Positions 58,901-60,584 of a stretch of 60,963 nt of DNA are shown in pieces (position 1 is the stretch's first letter; every line of letters begins with the position of its first letter). The DNA is from a virus: positions 1 to 60,963 of the IMG/VR virus record IMGVR_UViG_3300006329_000009. One strand, given 5' to 3'. Below the pieces are notes generated by a model. The model was not told where the DNA came from. It searched no databases and worked only from the letters and a program-made list of their open reading frames with translations. The translations under genes and the position numbers were made by a program.

Positions 58901-60576
58901 AGAATCCTGGATTCACTGCTGTAGTAACCAAGTATACTAATGACCCTGATAATGGAATCCACAAACTCTGGCTTGCTAATATTAATGACGTGGGTGTTGG
59001 TGCTCCTCTAACAGATCTAACACAAGCTGGTAACAATATCGGTAAGATAGAATTGGGATCTAACTTCCCAACCATATATGCTGGTGTTGCTAGTTACACT
59101 GCTACTGACTATCAATCTTACGCACAGGTAGTTGCTATAGAGCAAGCAGGTATTACTGCTACTATCTGGGTACAATCTGCTAGTGGTACATTCCTTGATA
59201 ATATGTCACTTAAATCTGACTTCGGATGGGGTGCAGGTATTTCTTCTGCTCGCACACTTGAAGGTAGAGTTGACAGATACTTCAGAGGATTTGATGGCAC
59301 ACAAACAATATTTGATCTAACTGTTTCTAACGGTGAAGCATACTTCCCAGATCCTGCGGGTCACTTACTTGCATTTGTTAATGGTATCCTACAACCTCCT
59401 GGTGGTAATGCTTCTTACGTTGCATTCTCTGATAAGATACAATTTGCTGAGGCACCTGACATTGGATCTGAATTTATCGGATACTATGTTGGTAAGTTAC
59501 GTCAGTTAGATGATATCTCCTTCGAGTTTGACTCATTGAGATCTTCATTCAACCTTAAGCGTGGTGGATTATTCTACTCCTTGACACTAACTGAAGGTGT
59601 TTCTTCTAACACTATACGTCCTGAGAATAACATTATCGTTTCACTTAACGGTATTATTCAGGAACCAGGAGTTGCATATGAGATCGTTGGATCACGTATC
59701 ATCTTTGCTGAAGTCCCACGTGCGGGATCAACCTTCGTTGGTTTCTCATACATTGGATCTGACGCAGACGTTATTGCTGCAACAGTCGTACCACCAGTTG
59801 AAGCTGGTGACAGACTAGACATTGAGGGTGAAGAATTCCCAAGAGAGGTTGCTCTAATTGAGTCTTCCAACTCCTTGATTACATTTGAATACACTGGATC
59901 TGTTAAGGGTAGAAATGCTGCTGCTATTGCTGCAATTACCTCTGGTAAGATAACAAATGCAGTCCTAACAAACCCAGGCGATGGTTATACTGACCGTCCA
60001 AATGTTGATGTTATTTCTTCCTCTGGATTTGATTCACGCATCAAGGCATTGATGGGTATTACTAGAATTGATGTTAAGACATCTGGTGTTGGTTATTCTG
60101 CACCAACAGTCTTAGTTGATAATGAAGTACCTGATGACTTTGTACCTCCTACAGGTGGTCCAATTAACGGTGGATTTGATGTCCTCGCAGGCGAAGGATC
60201 AGAATACACAGGTGGTGGTGCTGGTGTTGATGCTGGTACAATCGCAATTACTCTGGATCCAGTTAACGTAACTGTTAACCAAGGTCAGACTGCTGCATTC
60301 ACAGTTGTCTCTACTGTAACTAATGATCAAACAATGAATTATCAGTGGCAGAAGAAAGAGTATGGTACTCAGACATGGAGCAACATCATTGGTGCTAACA
60401 CAGCAACCTATACAACAAATAACACAGTACAGGCAGACGATGGTGACGAATATAGAGTCGCAATCACTGCTGCTGGTGCAACCCCAGTTTACTCACTCTC
60501 TGCTGTATTGAGTGTCCAGACTGGTGCTACTGTAATCAGCAACTTCACACCAAATCTCATCTTCGATGACATCTAA
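31915..60576 (+). CDS. Giant 9553-residue virion protein following gp6
   Basis: One open frame of 28,662 bases, roughly 1 MDa of protein, starts six bases after gp6. The N-terminus (V-E-N-Q-L-P-E-F-I-R-Q-E-D-R-Q-L-V) matches the large structural protein that lies in this place in cyanomyoviruses. Order of parts (residues, rough): anchor 1-300; seven GxGY modules 355-634; conserved helical core 664-762; six GxGY modules 1140-1357; YHYH domain 1429-1462; beta-propeller-like 1843-2240; LamG-like 2241-2436; two CBM-like repeats 2656-2792; GxGY modules 3121-3325; helical repeats 3982-5259; LamG-like 4453-4615 and 5296-5468; 27 C-D-H-YPR repeats about 5495-8292; helical repeat 8470-8569; two GxGY modules near the end; Ig-like 9441-9539. 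No stop or frameshift interrupts it. Probably a baseplate-attached fibre for host or surface binding. Possible cleavage after synthesis cannot be seen. Confidence 0.85.
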   Translation: MTPITKNINVSDRVENQLPEFIRQEDRQLVNFLFEYYKSQEKTGRPYDILNNLMRYLDLDKYSSEELSSSTSLLKDIGVDDTKIEIESINGFQTRDGSIMVDNEVIYYEGVTRGPDVIITPGISLPQFNKKKQQLENPFTSFDGVERVFPLSFLGTPIAPPSAEHLIVVTYNDMLIPGSEYTVNGTNISFTNPPRARTGADDSEFTQVVYLVGYADQTIVTADQIPYQEWQNTQVYPLRVNGQSYTPTSDIGLVINKNGRLQTPQDDYTLFEDKVIFKNPVGAADLIHIRSVEYVAPAYGSGASAIAQVDTIGQIEAIIPKDGGKKYRLDFAPKVAITHKDGISATAKSLVGGIKDINLIDGGQGYSSYNPPIPVVVAPGDPNGSIAQLSLTINDVTGTVDSVTITNSGSGYDFIPAISFKNPSGATIGAPTIDVEGRVNIGSIPVVTMGSGYSNPPTVYIDAAPGDGINAQAVSKINQDGQVYEITVVNRGKGYITPPRVKIVEPIGAQVLDVTVASGSVTNIEMLTGGSGYTDAPSVYIVDKRVDGYGEPIGGTGATAVATIFNGEITDINITNFGTGYSESEPPQIYIAEPKSARASVDVGFDEVTGFDILEKGSGYSSSAFLQCSRGVSGPVKYDNLHNEIYATEANLRQSDHHAGAAVVNLDTLFIKEVFDKFRRQYLPTLDIDFAAINPVQVIKNITDFYISKGTKLSTQYLFKILFGEDVDLYYPKDEIISPSHATWVVDTVLRAELMEGDPNNLIDSQVNQYADDVDPNVTAASALIENVITIIEGTDTIYELAISEETLVGSFIIPYKTRLVEPLTTTGQIITVDSTIGWPERNGTIRINDEEEVQYKEKSLNQFIECTRSKNGIVEDWDPGTIIQSDIYVWTNFGTAQQCKLRILGIAEAGTTVLNDTGSYYLQGDKLKVANLGSTAEELRLQSWLYNVKKLIQVTTITPGGVNNQTATVVCGNPHGLLVSDQVTIYGANPVVYNGTFTVTSRIDQFTFSYQIATPTEIIPTGNILLSVDLNRGKSDVVSINKVVSEFTTNIQNAFFNDNYVYVAASGLPNYKIGPFTGSALIPGNQRKLLRFPRTVQTVSERQAVAPGTPIGSWVNGVSIWSYKSPDYIQYGPLTSVSVTSVGEGYDAGAKPNVEITGGGGTGATAEVIVNGSLSSFDVIEQGSGYTESPLVSIVGGGGIGATAQAVITGGRVTRILVEQPGSGYTTQPLVSITGGGGTGATATASVRGPISSVSITNFGSGYTSLPDIKVNSGENALAQPIVLNGRIVSIAIINSGNSYTTAPNVIINGDGFGAIAKATIGTIGEDKGRVLSVSITNRGIGYTQGLTTVRLEAVGQLASFQPTVYQWNRNLQYELVDKFDGASGYVFTGFNNQFGGEYAHLSDPKELRYVVGDNVFLNPVTQNFQEVASNYDHSPIIGWAFDGNPIYGPYGYIDPTDQNSGIRRMRTSFKLKTNVVFDATTNPNPSRVDGPPISTYAAGTFVDDYYYDFQSGDLDQYNGRFCKTPDYPDGTYAYFVTIDASDAGISEFPYIIGPQFNSLPDSWNMNQAATQENIPDGVVRYRDPYTDVDIDIDRQPNQTADVFTTEIEGYPIIFEIQDSNNDGLIDANEQQELLEMSEEATLQIYDYFPRVSAESRVDIEVETTTQFENAQIDGFVVENPGVSYQVNDTIFFDNENTGGFGASALIESVKGQNIIGYQKEMIGDRPYGVITTDVEHELRQQDEIIVNSRPVIDNTNKTFRVKVVAGVENIAITQSGTGYNTDIPPTFELITASGQDAELALVLENTGQVNAVNIINSGNGYDSDNPPQIRVSHPQQFKKTRYWLSEYQEAAGTVSINDIVTTEERYTYICGSITETDGDMAAFLAKFDDLGQLVWERNLLPQNAGQKKAEFIKILVDAVPENDLIYVVGHTYDPNNSAYNPDIWLGKYESGFNNANAPDGILKWQKAIAGISGTTRRDWVTSLALDQEGRIYLAGYTDSNSIDPNDMWIIQCNLDGDLVEKRKIASATDSEMINQIQWISDDRFFMVGQNDENDDCIFGVFWFDGANLEIEYIRQIPTIGGYVRNPKFTIDEYDDVILVWDVYNGAAQKYDKVQINKFPLATASTSWTWSKTVTISGDIDAIRHAGVNVDKFGNYTLVTDVIEDQNQRYAIYHYIKYDGNVIKESKVDDTTSIGFQAITHSVDNSGDAIMVINRQQSDQIAAYRFNDDTDLDYDFTKQNKAAMTFYSPSDASYDSSFYKYGTGALKLSAVNPVSLPSLNLQSKEWSFRAWLSMNSTAHSTDHKPLLWDILPVAGDSIQVELDGDTNSANYEKVIIYVNSVQVATSLLATNWTAFAGASWVHVTFQKREESLGLYQYEVFINGALVCNFQSTSDISVGSAVLCGKSAGPTSNNTFIGWVDDYVIDDFAPYLSAYSVPSAEIEITTSNSDSALVKFDREHTKRGTYAISGLDNYTQLDFTDNEITTTWVDVGQSAISPWTVGAGGLQILDMSQVVSNLNPGTYTFTANKFEYGTKTSTIPSPLGKKLIIEPEVISKFYIRDALYQKIDNVMEFTFSQNIKLTKGSILQQFNSSGVTQAYGTIVKVPEGTLLNPGYGNKYQVGKIYGTFNNTDRYRTVANDINQIEGTYFNTEEEESPWVANTAYTAGDRVYADKKIYEVQATGTSGTISLSHTSGVASDGLLNWAFIDDAGKFTVDLTQHPYPRPQWVGMDMPEWLPDRLYVEGQRVWWKLNVYEVAVGGAGVAGTNAPVHDTGDASDGGVTWTHVSTEEAISVYSRLMGYDMGNNYTVQIMEVHPGSVYIPDDVVSLNAGNITLAEDEKSVEISGFASVKKIQVTARLEKDIIRTNSVRTEFVYCTSNTAHNFNAGDILFTEGFSTAQFNGSFFIDQVLGTREFTFAIRATASSDPAFINNALGGVNIYAKHPTLEFTRNHQYVFDLSDSSNFGYYLSFSQDNQYKLEYSFNNIERNGTPGIATTPAPTVQFSVLGEVTNISYYFDPSRTGADSPVGVNSFIDVIKTPFDGRFTISEVPTDTSFKFQLLKEPERTNAEVGEDYLGNDYSYYSTTSVRAVGPINTIQLVSPGGFYQKLPIISDIASFRQIEKCVVVDGGTEYAPGVYYDVPIAGDGEGAKCTVTVEVDEEIGSGTITGCAVTDPGKGYTIASIDIDAIPGILGATLAGSGGSVNVVIPSEGSGASVFLTGTNIGKIKRLKNNEFGFGYSHDYTLKPEITFPVNLQLFNTSILSQIKITDPGSGYTSTPAVVIEGGGGSGADAEAIVKNNRLSEIIIKNSGAGYSSEPTVTLKSEFNYVVNLDLNYLQFNFPHGITTGAEVQFRSDDVGSTEGELPKPSTAGLTSLVAGQTYYAIAGEVAGLENDQLRFGLTLAAAQGGSYITFLTQGSGRQTLLTEVFGGKAVAVIETSRFLEGEEVFQGSATETSTARGKVSTNTGWQIGPKILKIVDYEGDWAVGEKVTGEISKASGVIDNFSIARGVLNIGSLTKTPGRFIDDVGKPSEIVQKIQDSFFYQNFSYVVQSEIPITEWKTQVLENNHPAGFNMFGQLQLTGGKDVSGRKIGTEFTKKVNINNYSNVNQITSFGAAQPIYTDYNNTEVLFRKKRLTSSEEILTSIVKKMDNVQDQFDGIKKSFPITVEGETVIVKQDQLMITLNGIIQSPGTAYQIVGGSLVFAEPPKPPSKVNYRTISVTPTTIYRIALYNDGGGSNYGIFPTLGQQVQGALSDTIGTVIDSGTNHLDVINLTGTFQLNEQLKRGELFAALIETVTPLNTPTIFEFGESLTNLDGDTAYVEETNVDNQGNVTDRLVVSKTSGTPKFETGIFDFRLNEYIYSASSGIAGQITFIAPYQDPINGEVVDELIINKGTTFFGLLFERLVSLENPNVILDDISQSSITPTELYDSSQRINADFLNFEQVRTTEVTYSQLTGGTLTDGMIIRNKKAFYGNPVSTYHGIAANRFLDARRNISNNKQEIIDFAEAAIAIDYPDYYFPSDIITNSWSRFKDAYRMIQKNKAMIAGMAFDDMKTQYPSSSIPSDAKCKRDLEYFIDAVSIDIYAGGNRYSRKFVQQYFDENGTFTYVNAEVAETKFAYEKAKDRMNVAIANGYSGTINAVNSGDSWTAYQDLTITADQSPGDPYGTAGSNASNTDSANCSDVQAAITTLHQFINEVLNNASLNDLPAEASGTYSPHQEKCRRDLGYMIDAIANDVGQGGNFNTVEFTKKFFDDAGTPLTNGIVGEEAEAVHAFTAAGTFMYRAINNLMYWKDLSGQGYNLNDPTTYSGGSAPANNYDLNYASGNNQDINNCANVKSYIDTLRTIATTAMTAGNLTNVNALAVTDGTFEANETIRTTKIGYKDKSTGLFVMGDQIKGMTSGALFQSIGVNSGLKWLFAGPVTGVFQAGEYITNSTLTFTNCTQSVIVKKAELSGTKSIYIPTNGALSSPASYDYAFGTGDFTIEGWFRSATNTTLQTLFDFRRLSATQGLRIVQDAQAIKVYNGTTQLLTSGNVITTTGTWHHIAISRNSGVTQLYINGAQLGGNAADTNDYLYAALYVGQDFNGATNWSGHVDNVCIWKGVGAYTTGFTAPTQVDYTNANIVFGLDGEAPFILSTEEVYAKYSGQRSSSTTAKRIDYEGLAIIAEDVDLGRQEYRDCADIIDLNGAYIAEEAVGRMKAAFSDFNIRGDVPAQNSYGGTDTCIRDTKDYILGALIKDLREGGNYHTIYTARTYLTVGGKLDFIGEEILQSLYVWNEVAKLTKEIITTTSATLTGTYTTRYRIPNNFTSPASQNVQDEVDTLMTDLLKVIAPNDQRFREGGFQLWKNRDYIAEETAGYIQDKYQQTIDGVVFDFLEMPGYGQPYCERDIKDFIIPGVIADLVTGGTFQTQAVIDKYLDDQKNILHVEHELAALNDAFDYTKMLAMKAINNLLMSPGEVAGALLDNDGAALNAAAWAHEEYYTPQWTSKTAYRDSAIVKDTEGYPNNQNRANNDRYLDAADMIWNNRSVIAKECVSIMNDLSKYGNLMIPDGHVNCEDDVLDMIEAMVHDIRFDCNEKVWDAAALYVETENNSLKHIETEWEASITVVKLLRDILTCTMRNAFGADYDMTQSDGSSAVESYNQNPKDALFALCGDAIDGNIRYIAEQAVAAGLVQFPNLAIPGGPVNCVHDVTDILRAMVFNLKYGGTNMLQYASEFYTNYSGNLDHVTNAPTESLWIINKAQEFAIRAMKGQVISNDAGWTVDQRFYDAVPRPTTALFNSDEDGLIEGEDNNIITRSFKAGEDKISTTDSGSGLVPNEDAVFRCVAKLASSPIDGCIFEAGGASAGVWFGVRDSGTYLRLRAGDGSNSYSGGASHSENGLAMLDLQISNLSTYFDDGDHELVWQINVGGNQGSGKGRVELWIDGISIGSAETQGGGYTGLAGGSGIWADANYAGYGVGNSSNLTGETAPVNTFTVNVGPAPTIKYDCTHAAYDSSTGDLIMNVGSHNHTEGTFLRLTTNSINFTCDMDGNASTHSYPRSGDPAGNTTIEVLETYGSDHKATNAVYTPDTGIMRLTIPDHGMTNHSVHTAQDSSYDPDSGVLTIKIDDHGFKTGDQVRIENGSLIFTCAQDNNATKHGYPRPKDPAGDQWLLVESVESKDLFTVNVGSTPKVEYDVSDAIYDQNTGELEMDIGQHRFVGASTHVATYAEYDAYTGVLKLTVSGHKIAPGEQIQIMENSMTFTCSMDDHYSNHVYPRSSDPATRKWLEVIESNQEDGWFTVNVGPSPIKGWTPTDATFNSTTGALTLTIGSHSLAVGTHIKLSQGSLTFTCDMDDHATKHSYPRPKDPVHNEPIAITAVTSDSITVNVGTTPQIAYNINSASFNPADGHLNLTLDRKHGFRRESIHNITGGEYNGQTGLMRLTVADHNFAEGDYVKIADGGVTFTCSMDNHATTHAYPRPTDQMSGKWMDLRNVSKDSFDVYVGRTPALPFTISAATFTPANGHLVATIGDHDLRRGQSVRLATKSINFTCFLDANNSYHYYPRPTGQDPFYNKSIEVLYDGTPLTATGGTTYNPTTGIMTITTANPHGLQEGDDVKFLLNSLVFRCDEDGQSSDHSYPRVTDPYANRWQRVLGSNLTANTFDVQVLSYAPSTNTTTHVFASAVSNGITKRDGTITLNVGDGAISDQSVHTYVPNSGYTPTNVNHNPTTGVMTVTIAGHGMENGDMIKIDDYGIVLTCAMDDHQTTHAYPRPGDPASGSWLKIHDVTEDTFGVTVNTVIPQSNTTTHLFSSAVGNCITRAQIVSGGIYDHTYSTSTVGALRHAGDSVRLDEGAVTFTCGADSHGSNHSYPRAGTTHTPTDVSYDPNLGHLKFTLPDHGFLPYTYVKIANDSLTFTCAKDGNSTNHTYPRATDPVSGKWIMIHDVTANTFNVEVLDVVPSTNTTIHAFVSAATNCITHKKDYFFDTNIPIHEVGKTSHSPTNVTYNPTAGTMVVTMSNSFGNHSTMTPSGAIFYPATGTMRISLNGHSVKNGDMLLLADGGFTFRCDEDSQASDHAYPRSSDPASGKWLKAFNVGSNSFDVNVGNFMGEGAISNTTTHVLQSVATDAVWKANDFVMFDENAITLQCTKDNNATNHTYPRKTDPTFGKWLPISNVSNTSFTVHVGKSGVNDVYNHTFVSCENNSLHRQNGTITLDVGNGQITHPTGHNFVSASANSLKAGGAYNHTFHALGESYTPTAIDYNPTTGWMTITIPNHGFMEDESIKIGTNSLVFTCLQDVNQTNHAYPRSSDPVNNKWIPIKNVTDDTFDVHVLDNVPSSNQTLHTFVSALTGAITRATVASGGDYRHKFVAPAKLTPTNAAYTPSTGIMTLTVANHGLKNGSRVMVDDGFVTFTCDQDSDQTKHAYPRASDPYSDEWMTVKNVTKDTFDVQVLFNIPSSNTTTHAFVSARPQSITVATLMKGNDSIKLPENALTFTCSKDGGSTEHSYPRTTDPAYNDSLRIVDDGVTRHTPTAASYTPSTGILALTLSKHGFSNGDYIKIEDYAFSMSCNMDDDSSSHAYPRGTDPISGKWVQISNVSTDGFDVEVGTTAAVQYTPVDASYEPTTGHLEIEIGTHPLKVGQSIQIADGGITMECSQDNYQTTHAYPRTTEDTFTPTNAVFDGVTGYLTITSNAHGLDEGSLVKIDDNAITLRCTMDGSTSDKTYPRSTDPISGKWKPIEYIDDNTYKIFVGKSEFKSYDPQNVDYNPNTGVMVITVGPDHGITTDHSVYINHKAFCFTCGLDNYQTDHFYPRANGESGASGDDPAYQDAVAVTAVDDSTITVNVGVSSNTTTHVFKPAVGVTPTAISYSGGTGLMTVTIAGHGMSNGEQIMFADNSLVFTCGKDDHATEHNYPRKGDPASGKWLTIDNVTNDTFRVQVLDNIPSTNTSTHTFKRAKVGAVKRGSIRSGGSFTHSFQSFASNGLRALRDRAHDQAIEIRAVGHAKYSASDATYNPTTGNLQLTVANNPFANGDHIRIADHSLVMTCAMDNNATNHSYPRSTDYASEKWLEVSNVSGNNFDVNVGTTPRANYLVSDATFEPTTGDMVLTIGPHNYKGGGETTITDAAYNPTTGILTATVVGHGMKIGDRVKFDDNSITFNCAASTGTHVFVSGTNNAINDGTTTYTAATGTTYDPNTGLLVLEIGSHSLTTSDTVSIVNGGVTFTCDADNNATNHAYPRATDPASGVQLAVTNPTPTTITVQVGIANADNPTDNHTYPRATDYPSDRWLEVTNITDDTFDVMVLQTAPQSVTSPHTFVSATTNGLKYAHEAVYIEEESLVFKCNADSFGSEHKYPRSTDPFYNTSVPILAATADTITVHVSKSSNTSIHQFVRSENAFTPSTASYVPGTGILTITHNAHPFTSGDKIQLMNESFVFKCQEDSFATEHAYPRAQDPAAGDWLTLTVVDANTYTVDVGISSNTTTHQIERVETGAVIRGTIRGNGDYAHTFVSAVTDGLEKKNSTITVNVGSTVAGNHTHRFASATNNAITAGGNHTHTFEHFKNNTLHRQSGKITVNVNIAATADLYDHTFVSAIPGAVIGGGNYQHSFVSAKTDGIWKANDYVYIQDYALGFSCDLDADRTTHLYPRPTDHASNEWLAVSNITTDQFDVQVLKGVPSTFLGSHTFKSCIDNGIRVQNGKIRINVGVSPAGKTYQHTFVSANSGCLIQGGNYKHNFVSAATGAINVVNDGTQLTPTDAYYEPTTGQLTLTVANHVLRTDDAITIDTNGLTFTCSQDSNATNHTYPRVTDYADGKILPVQSIRSYAYPLRTDLSYYRARRVSEDYTGTEGSGVESEIGTLMALVTDAIQNPNNVAGRSYSLPIVWPVKYTPDVVIRDKTVTYDTVNGGQGNSGSWNQTCQETASAINTLADIFIETIDKAANVQTNHLSTITQTFPYNSNADFQSGTCYNVTSAVDTLMDLFTDALGNGSNNSKLISNMILFNKQAIAGRAFAETQTNYPTTNLTIDFANDCVKAIRYDLVTEGNAGAFRMTQDWFDGEGNFIAYTNVTRTHLIFCLARVREYAKSVLFDFAETGWSPYDVYTIESPEKLEWNKEAAEFMIDSSLNPIEYALEMSQFPTEARVTFVASTDCTNRVTNYEMGIDYNTDPDLVSLTPEVDVGYDRAEYRIRIERPNNFRRGDVLTYIPASENSLSGLTKQPYFYVLTGTADWFEIGASYIHDGRFRLLQVDKSNAGSQIMAVTRRDGVPRTAATFGTDTSECPIQGGFNAADVVFGSTSNANAEIGTINANEGLIYKLFTHFPTTAAQTTPGTYDQFVNGESAQVQNSTANNGTVLQMLKPDSENGTSFIKLHTIAGTISDGDILEGVDSGAVHTVGAPSDRFLINVKKGAFATGDWFFSKVGSIEAYMDNYTSKSGSLVSNEGGRIAIDVETIEEPWVPGDVIYGSVTDYILDIKGISGTQLQLNQWIHGVQILELNLGVAIIDTGISDTFNVGDEVSLLQGTVQKNPGFTAVVTKYTNDPDNGIHKLWLANINDVGVGAPLTDLTQAGNNIGKIELGSNFPTIYAGVASYTATDYQSYAQVVAIEQAGITATIWVQSASGTFLDNMSLKSDFGWGAGISSARTLEGRVDRYFRGFDGTQTIFDLTVSNGEAYFPDPAGHLLAFVNGILQPPGGNASYVAFSDKIQFAEAPDIGSEFIGYYVGKLRQLDDISFEFDSLRSSFNLKRGGLFYSLTLTEGVSSNTIRPENNIIVSLNGIIQEPGVAYEIVGSRIIFAEVPRAGSTFVGFSYIGSDADVIAATVVPPVEAGDRLDIEGEEFPREVALIESSNSLITFEYTGSVKGRNAAAIAAITSGKITNAVLTNPGDGYTDRPNVDVISSSGFDSRIKALMGITRIDVKTSGVGYSAPTVLVDNEVPDDFVPPTGGPINGGFDVLAGEGSEYTGGGAGVDAGTIAITLDPVNVTVNQGQTAAFTVVSTVTNDQTMNYQWQKKEYGTQTWSNIIGANTATYTTNNTVQADDGDEYRVAITAAGATPVYSLSAVLSVQTGATVISNFTPNLIFDDI
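32980..33815 (+). repeat. GxGY beta module array (7 copies)
   Basis: Within the giant protein, about 355-634: G-Q-G-Y, G-S-G-Y, G-S-G-Y, G-K-G-Y, G-S-G-Y, G-T-G-Y, G-S-G-Y at intervals of about 35-55 residues, each followed by P-x-V-type strands. Likely a repeating beta-sheet stack. Confidence 0.8.
33905..34200 (+). other. Conserved helical core of the giant virion protein
   Basis: Residues about 664-762: L-F-I-K-E-V-F-D-K-F-R-R-Q-Y-L, N-P-V-Q-V-I-K-N-I-T-D-F-Y, K-G-T-K-L-S-T-Q-Y-L-F, W-V-V-D-T-V-L-R-A-E-L. The K-G-T...S-x-x-Y-L-F pattern is typical of phage tail-baseplate proteins and is the most phage-conserved stretch of the protein. Confidence 0.65.
35335..35985 (+). repeat. GxGY beta module array, second block (6 copies)
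   Basis: Residues about 1140-1357. Three copies carry the fuller form G-x-G-Y-x-x-x-P-x-V-x-I-x-G-G-G-G-x-G-A-T-A; the others are shorter. The DNA of neighbouring copies is clearly related. Confidence 0.8.
36200..36300 (+). other. YHYH domain in the giant protein
   Basis: Residues about 1429-1462: Y-D-H-S-P-I-I-G-W-A-F-D-G-N-P-I-Y-G-P-Y-G. This H-S-P-I-x-G-x-A-x-D-G-x-P-I-Y-G-P motif defines the YHYH domain, found on cyanophage virion proteins and bacterial surface proteins, function unknown. Confidence 0.85.
37440..38635 (+). other. Beta-propeller-like domain
   Basis: Residues about 1843-2240: repeated blades with Y-I-C-G-S, I-Y-V-V-G-H-T-Y, I-Y-L-A-G-Y-T and F-F-M-V-G-Q, each near a W-L-G-K-Y or W-I-I-Q-C strand, as in SBBP-type propellers. 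Likely a ligand-binding or spacer domain. Confidence 0.6.
38635..39220 (+). other. LamG/ConA-like lectin domain 1
   Basis: Residues about 2241-2436: G-A-L-K-L-S, W-S-F-R-A-W-L-S-M, W-V-H-V-T-F-Q-K-R, Y-E-V-F-I-N-G-A-L-V and G-W-V-D-D-Y-V-I-D follow the jelly-roll strand order of LamG domains that bind sugars. Confidence 0.7.
39880..40290 (+). repeat. Two CBM5/12-like repeats
   Basis: Residues about 2656-2707 and 2731-2792: W-V-A-N-T-A-Y-T-A-G-D-R-V-Y then K-I-Y-E-V, and W-L-P-D-R-L-Y-V-E-G-Q-R-V-W then N-V-Y-E-V, each ending with D-G-x-x-x-W. This is the small carbohydrate-binding fold common on phage fibres. Confidence 0.6.
41280..41890 (+). repeat. GxGY beta module array, later block (4 copies)
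   Basis: Residues about 3121-3325, including D-P-G-S-G-Y-T-S-T-P-A-V-V-I-E-G-G-G-G and N-S-G-A-G-Y-S-S-E-P-T-V. Two further copies lie at 37235-37425 and two at 59960-60130. Confidence 0.75.
43860..47690 (+). repeat. C-x-x-D helical repeats (6 copies here, 1 more at 57320)
   Basis: Each copy runs C-x-R-D-x-x-x-x-I-D-A-x-x-x-D-I-x-x-G-G-N then a helix with F-x-x-x-Y-F-D. Copies begin near 44117, 44575, 46077, 46564, 47071 and 47470, spaced unevenly by sequences that include a LamG-like domain. A seventh is near 57420. Amphipathic helix pairs; an alpha-helical rod is likely. Confidence 0.7.
45268..45760 (+). other. LamG/ConA-like lectin domain 2
   Basis: Residues about 4453-4615: F-T-I-E-G-W-F-R-S, W-H-H-I-A-I-S-R, Q-L-Y-I-N-G-A-Q-L and G-H-V-D-N-V-C-I-W-K form a clear LamG strand series. 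Confidence 0.75.
47803..48320 (+). other. LamG-like domain 3
   Basis: Residues about 5296-5468: A-V-F-R-C-V-A-K-L, G-V-W-F-G-V-R-D-S, H-E-L-V-W-Q-I-N and V-E-L-W-I-D-G-I-S-I. Weaker match than domains 1 and 2, directly before the C-D-H-YPR repeat array. Confidence 0.55.
48400..56790 (+). repeat. 27-copy C-x-x-D-(x5)-H-x-Y-P-R repeat array
   Basis: By direct counting, Y-P-R occurs 27 times between residue 5535 and residue 8276, on average every 105 residues. Most copies read F-T-C-x-x-D-x-x-x-T-x-H-x-Y-P-R-x-x-D-P, followed by W-L-x-x-x-x-V-T and F-x-V-x-V-G. The part before Cys usually contains Y-x-P-T-T-G-x-M and H-G-x-x-x-G-D. Copy 23 lacks the Cys half and copies 9, 17 and 19 have altered ends; a further copy near 54811 is eroded. 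Cys, Asp and His keep their spacing in nearly all. Confidence 0.85.
60237..60530 (+). other. C-terminal Ig-like domain
   Basis: Residues about 9441-9539: N-V-T-V-N-Q-G-Q-T-A-A-F-T-V, M-N-Y-Q-W-Q-K-K, A-T-Y-T-T-N-N-T-V-Q-A-D-D-G-D-E-Y-R-V. Typical Ig fold of phage structural proteins, used for weak surface binding. Confidence 0.8.
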
Positions 60577-60579
60577 ATA
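60574..60579 (+). promoter_or_regulatory. T4-type late promoter core (TAAATA)
   Basis: TAAATA overlaps the stop codon of the giant gene, five bases before the next ATG. Same placement as at 618 and 1513. The distance to the start is short, so the use as promoter for this gene is doubtful. Confidence 0.3.
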
Positions 60580-60584
60580 AGGAT

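Noticed and set aside
31915-60576. Giant gene as an assembly artefact
   Set aside because: The frame stays open for 9553 codons, copies differ from each other, and non-repeat domains lie on both sides of the array. Collapse or expansion of a few copies cannot be excluded.
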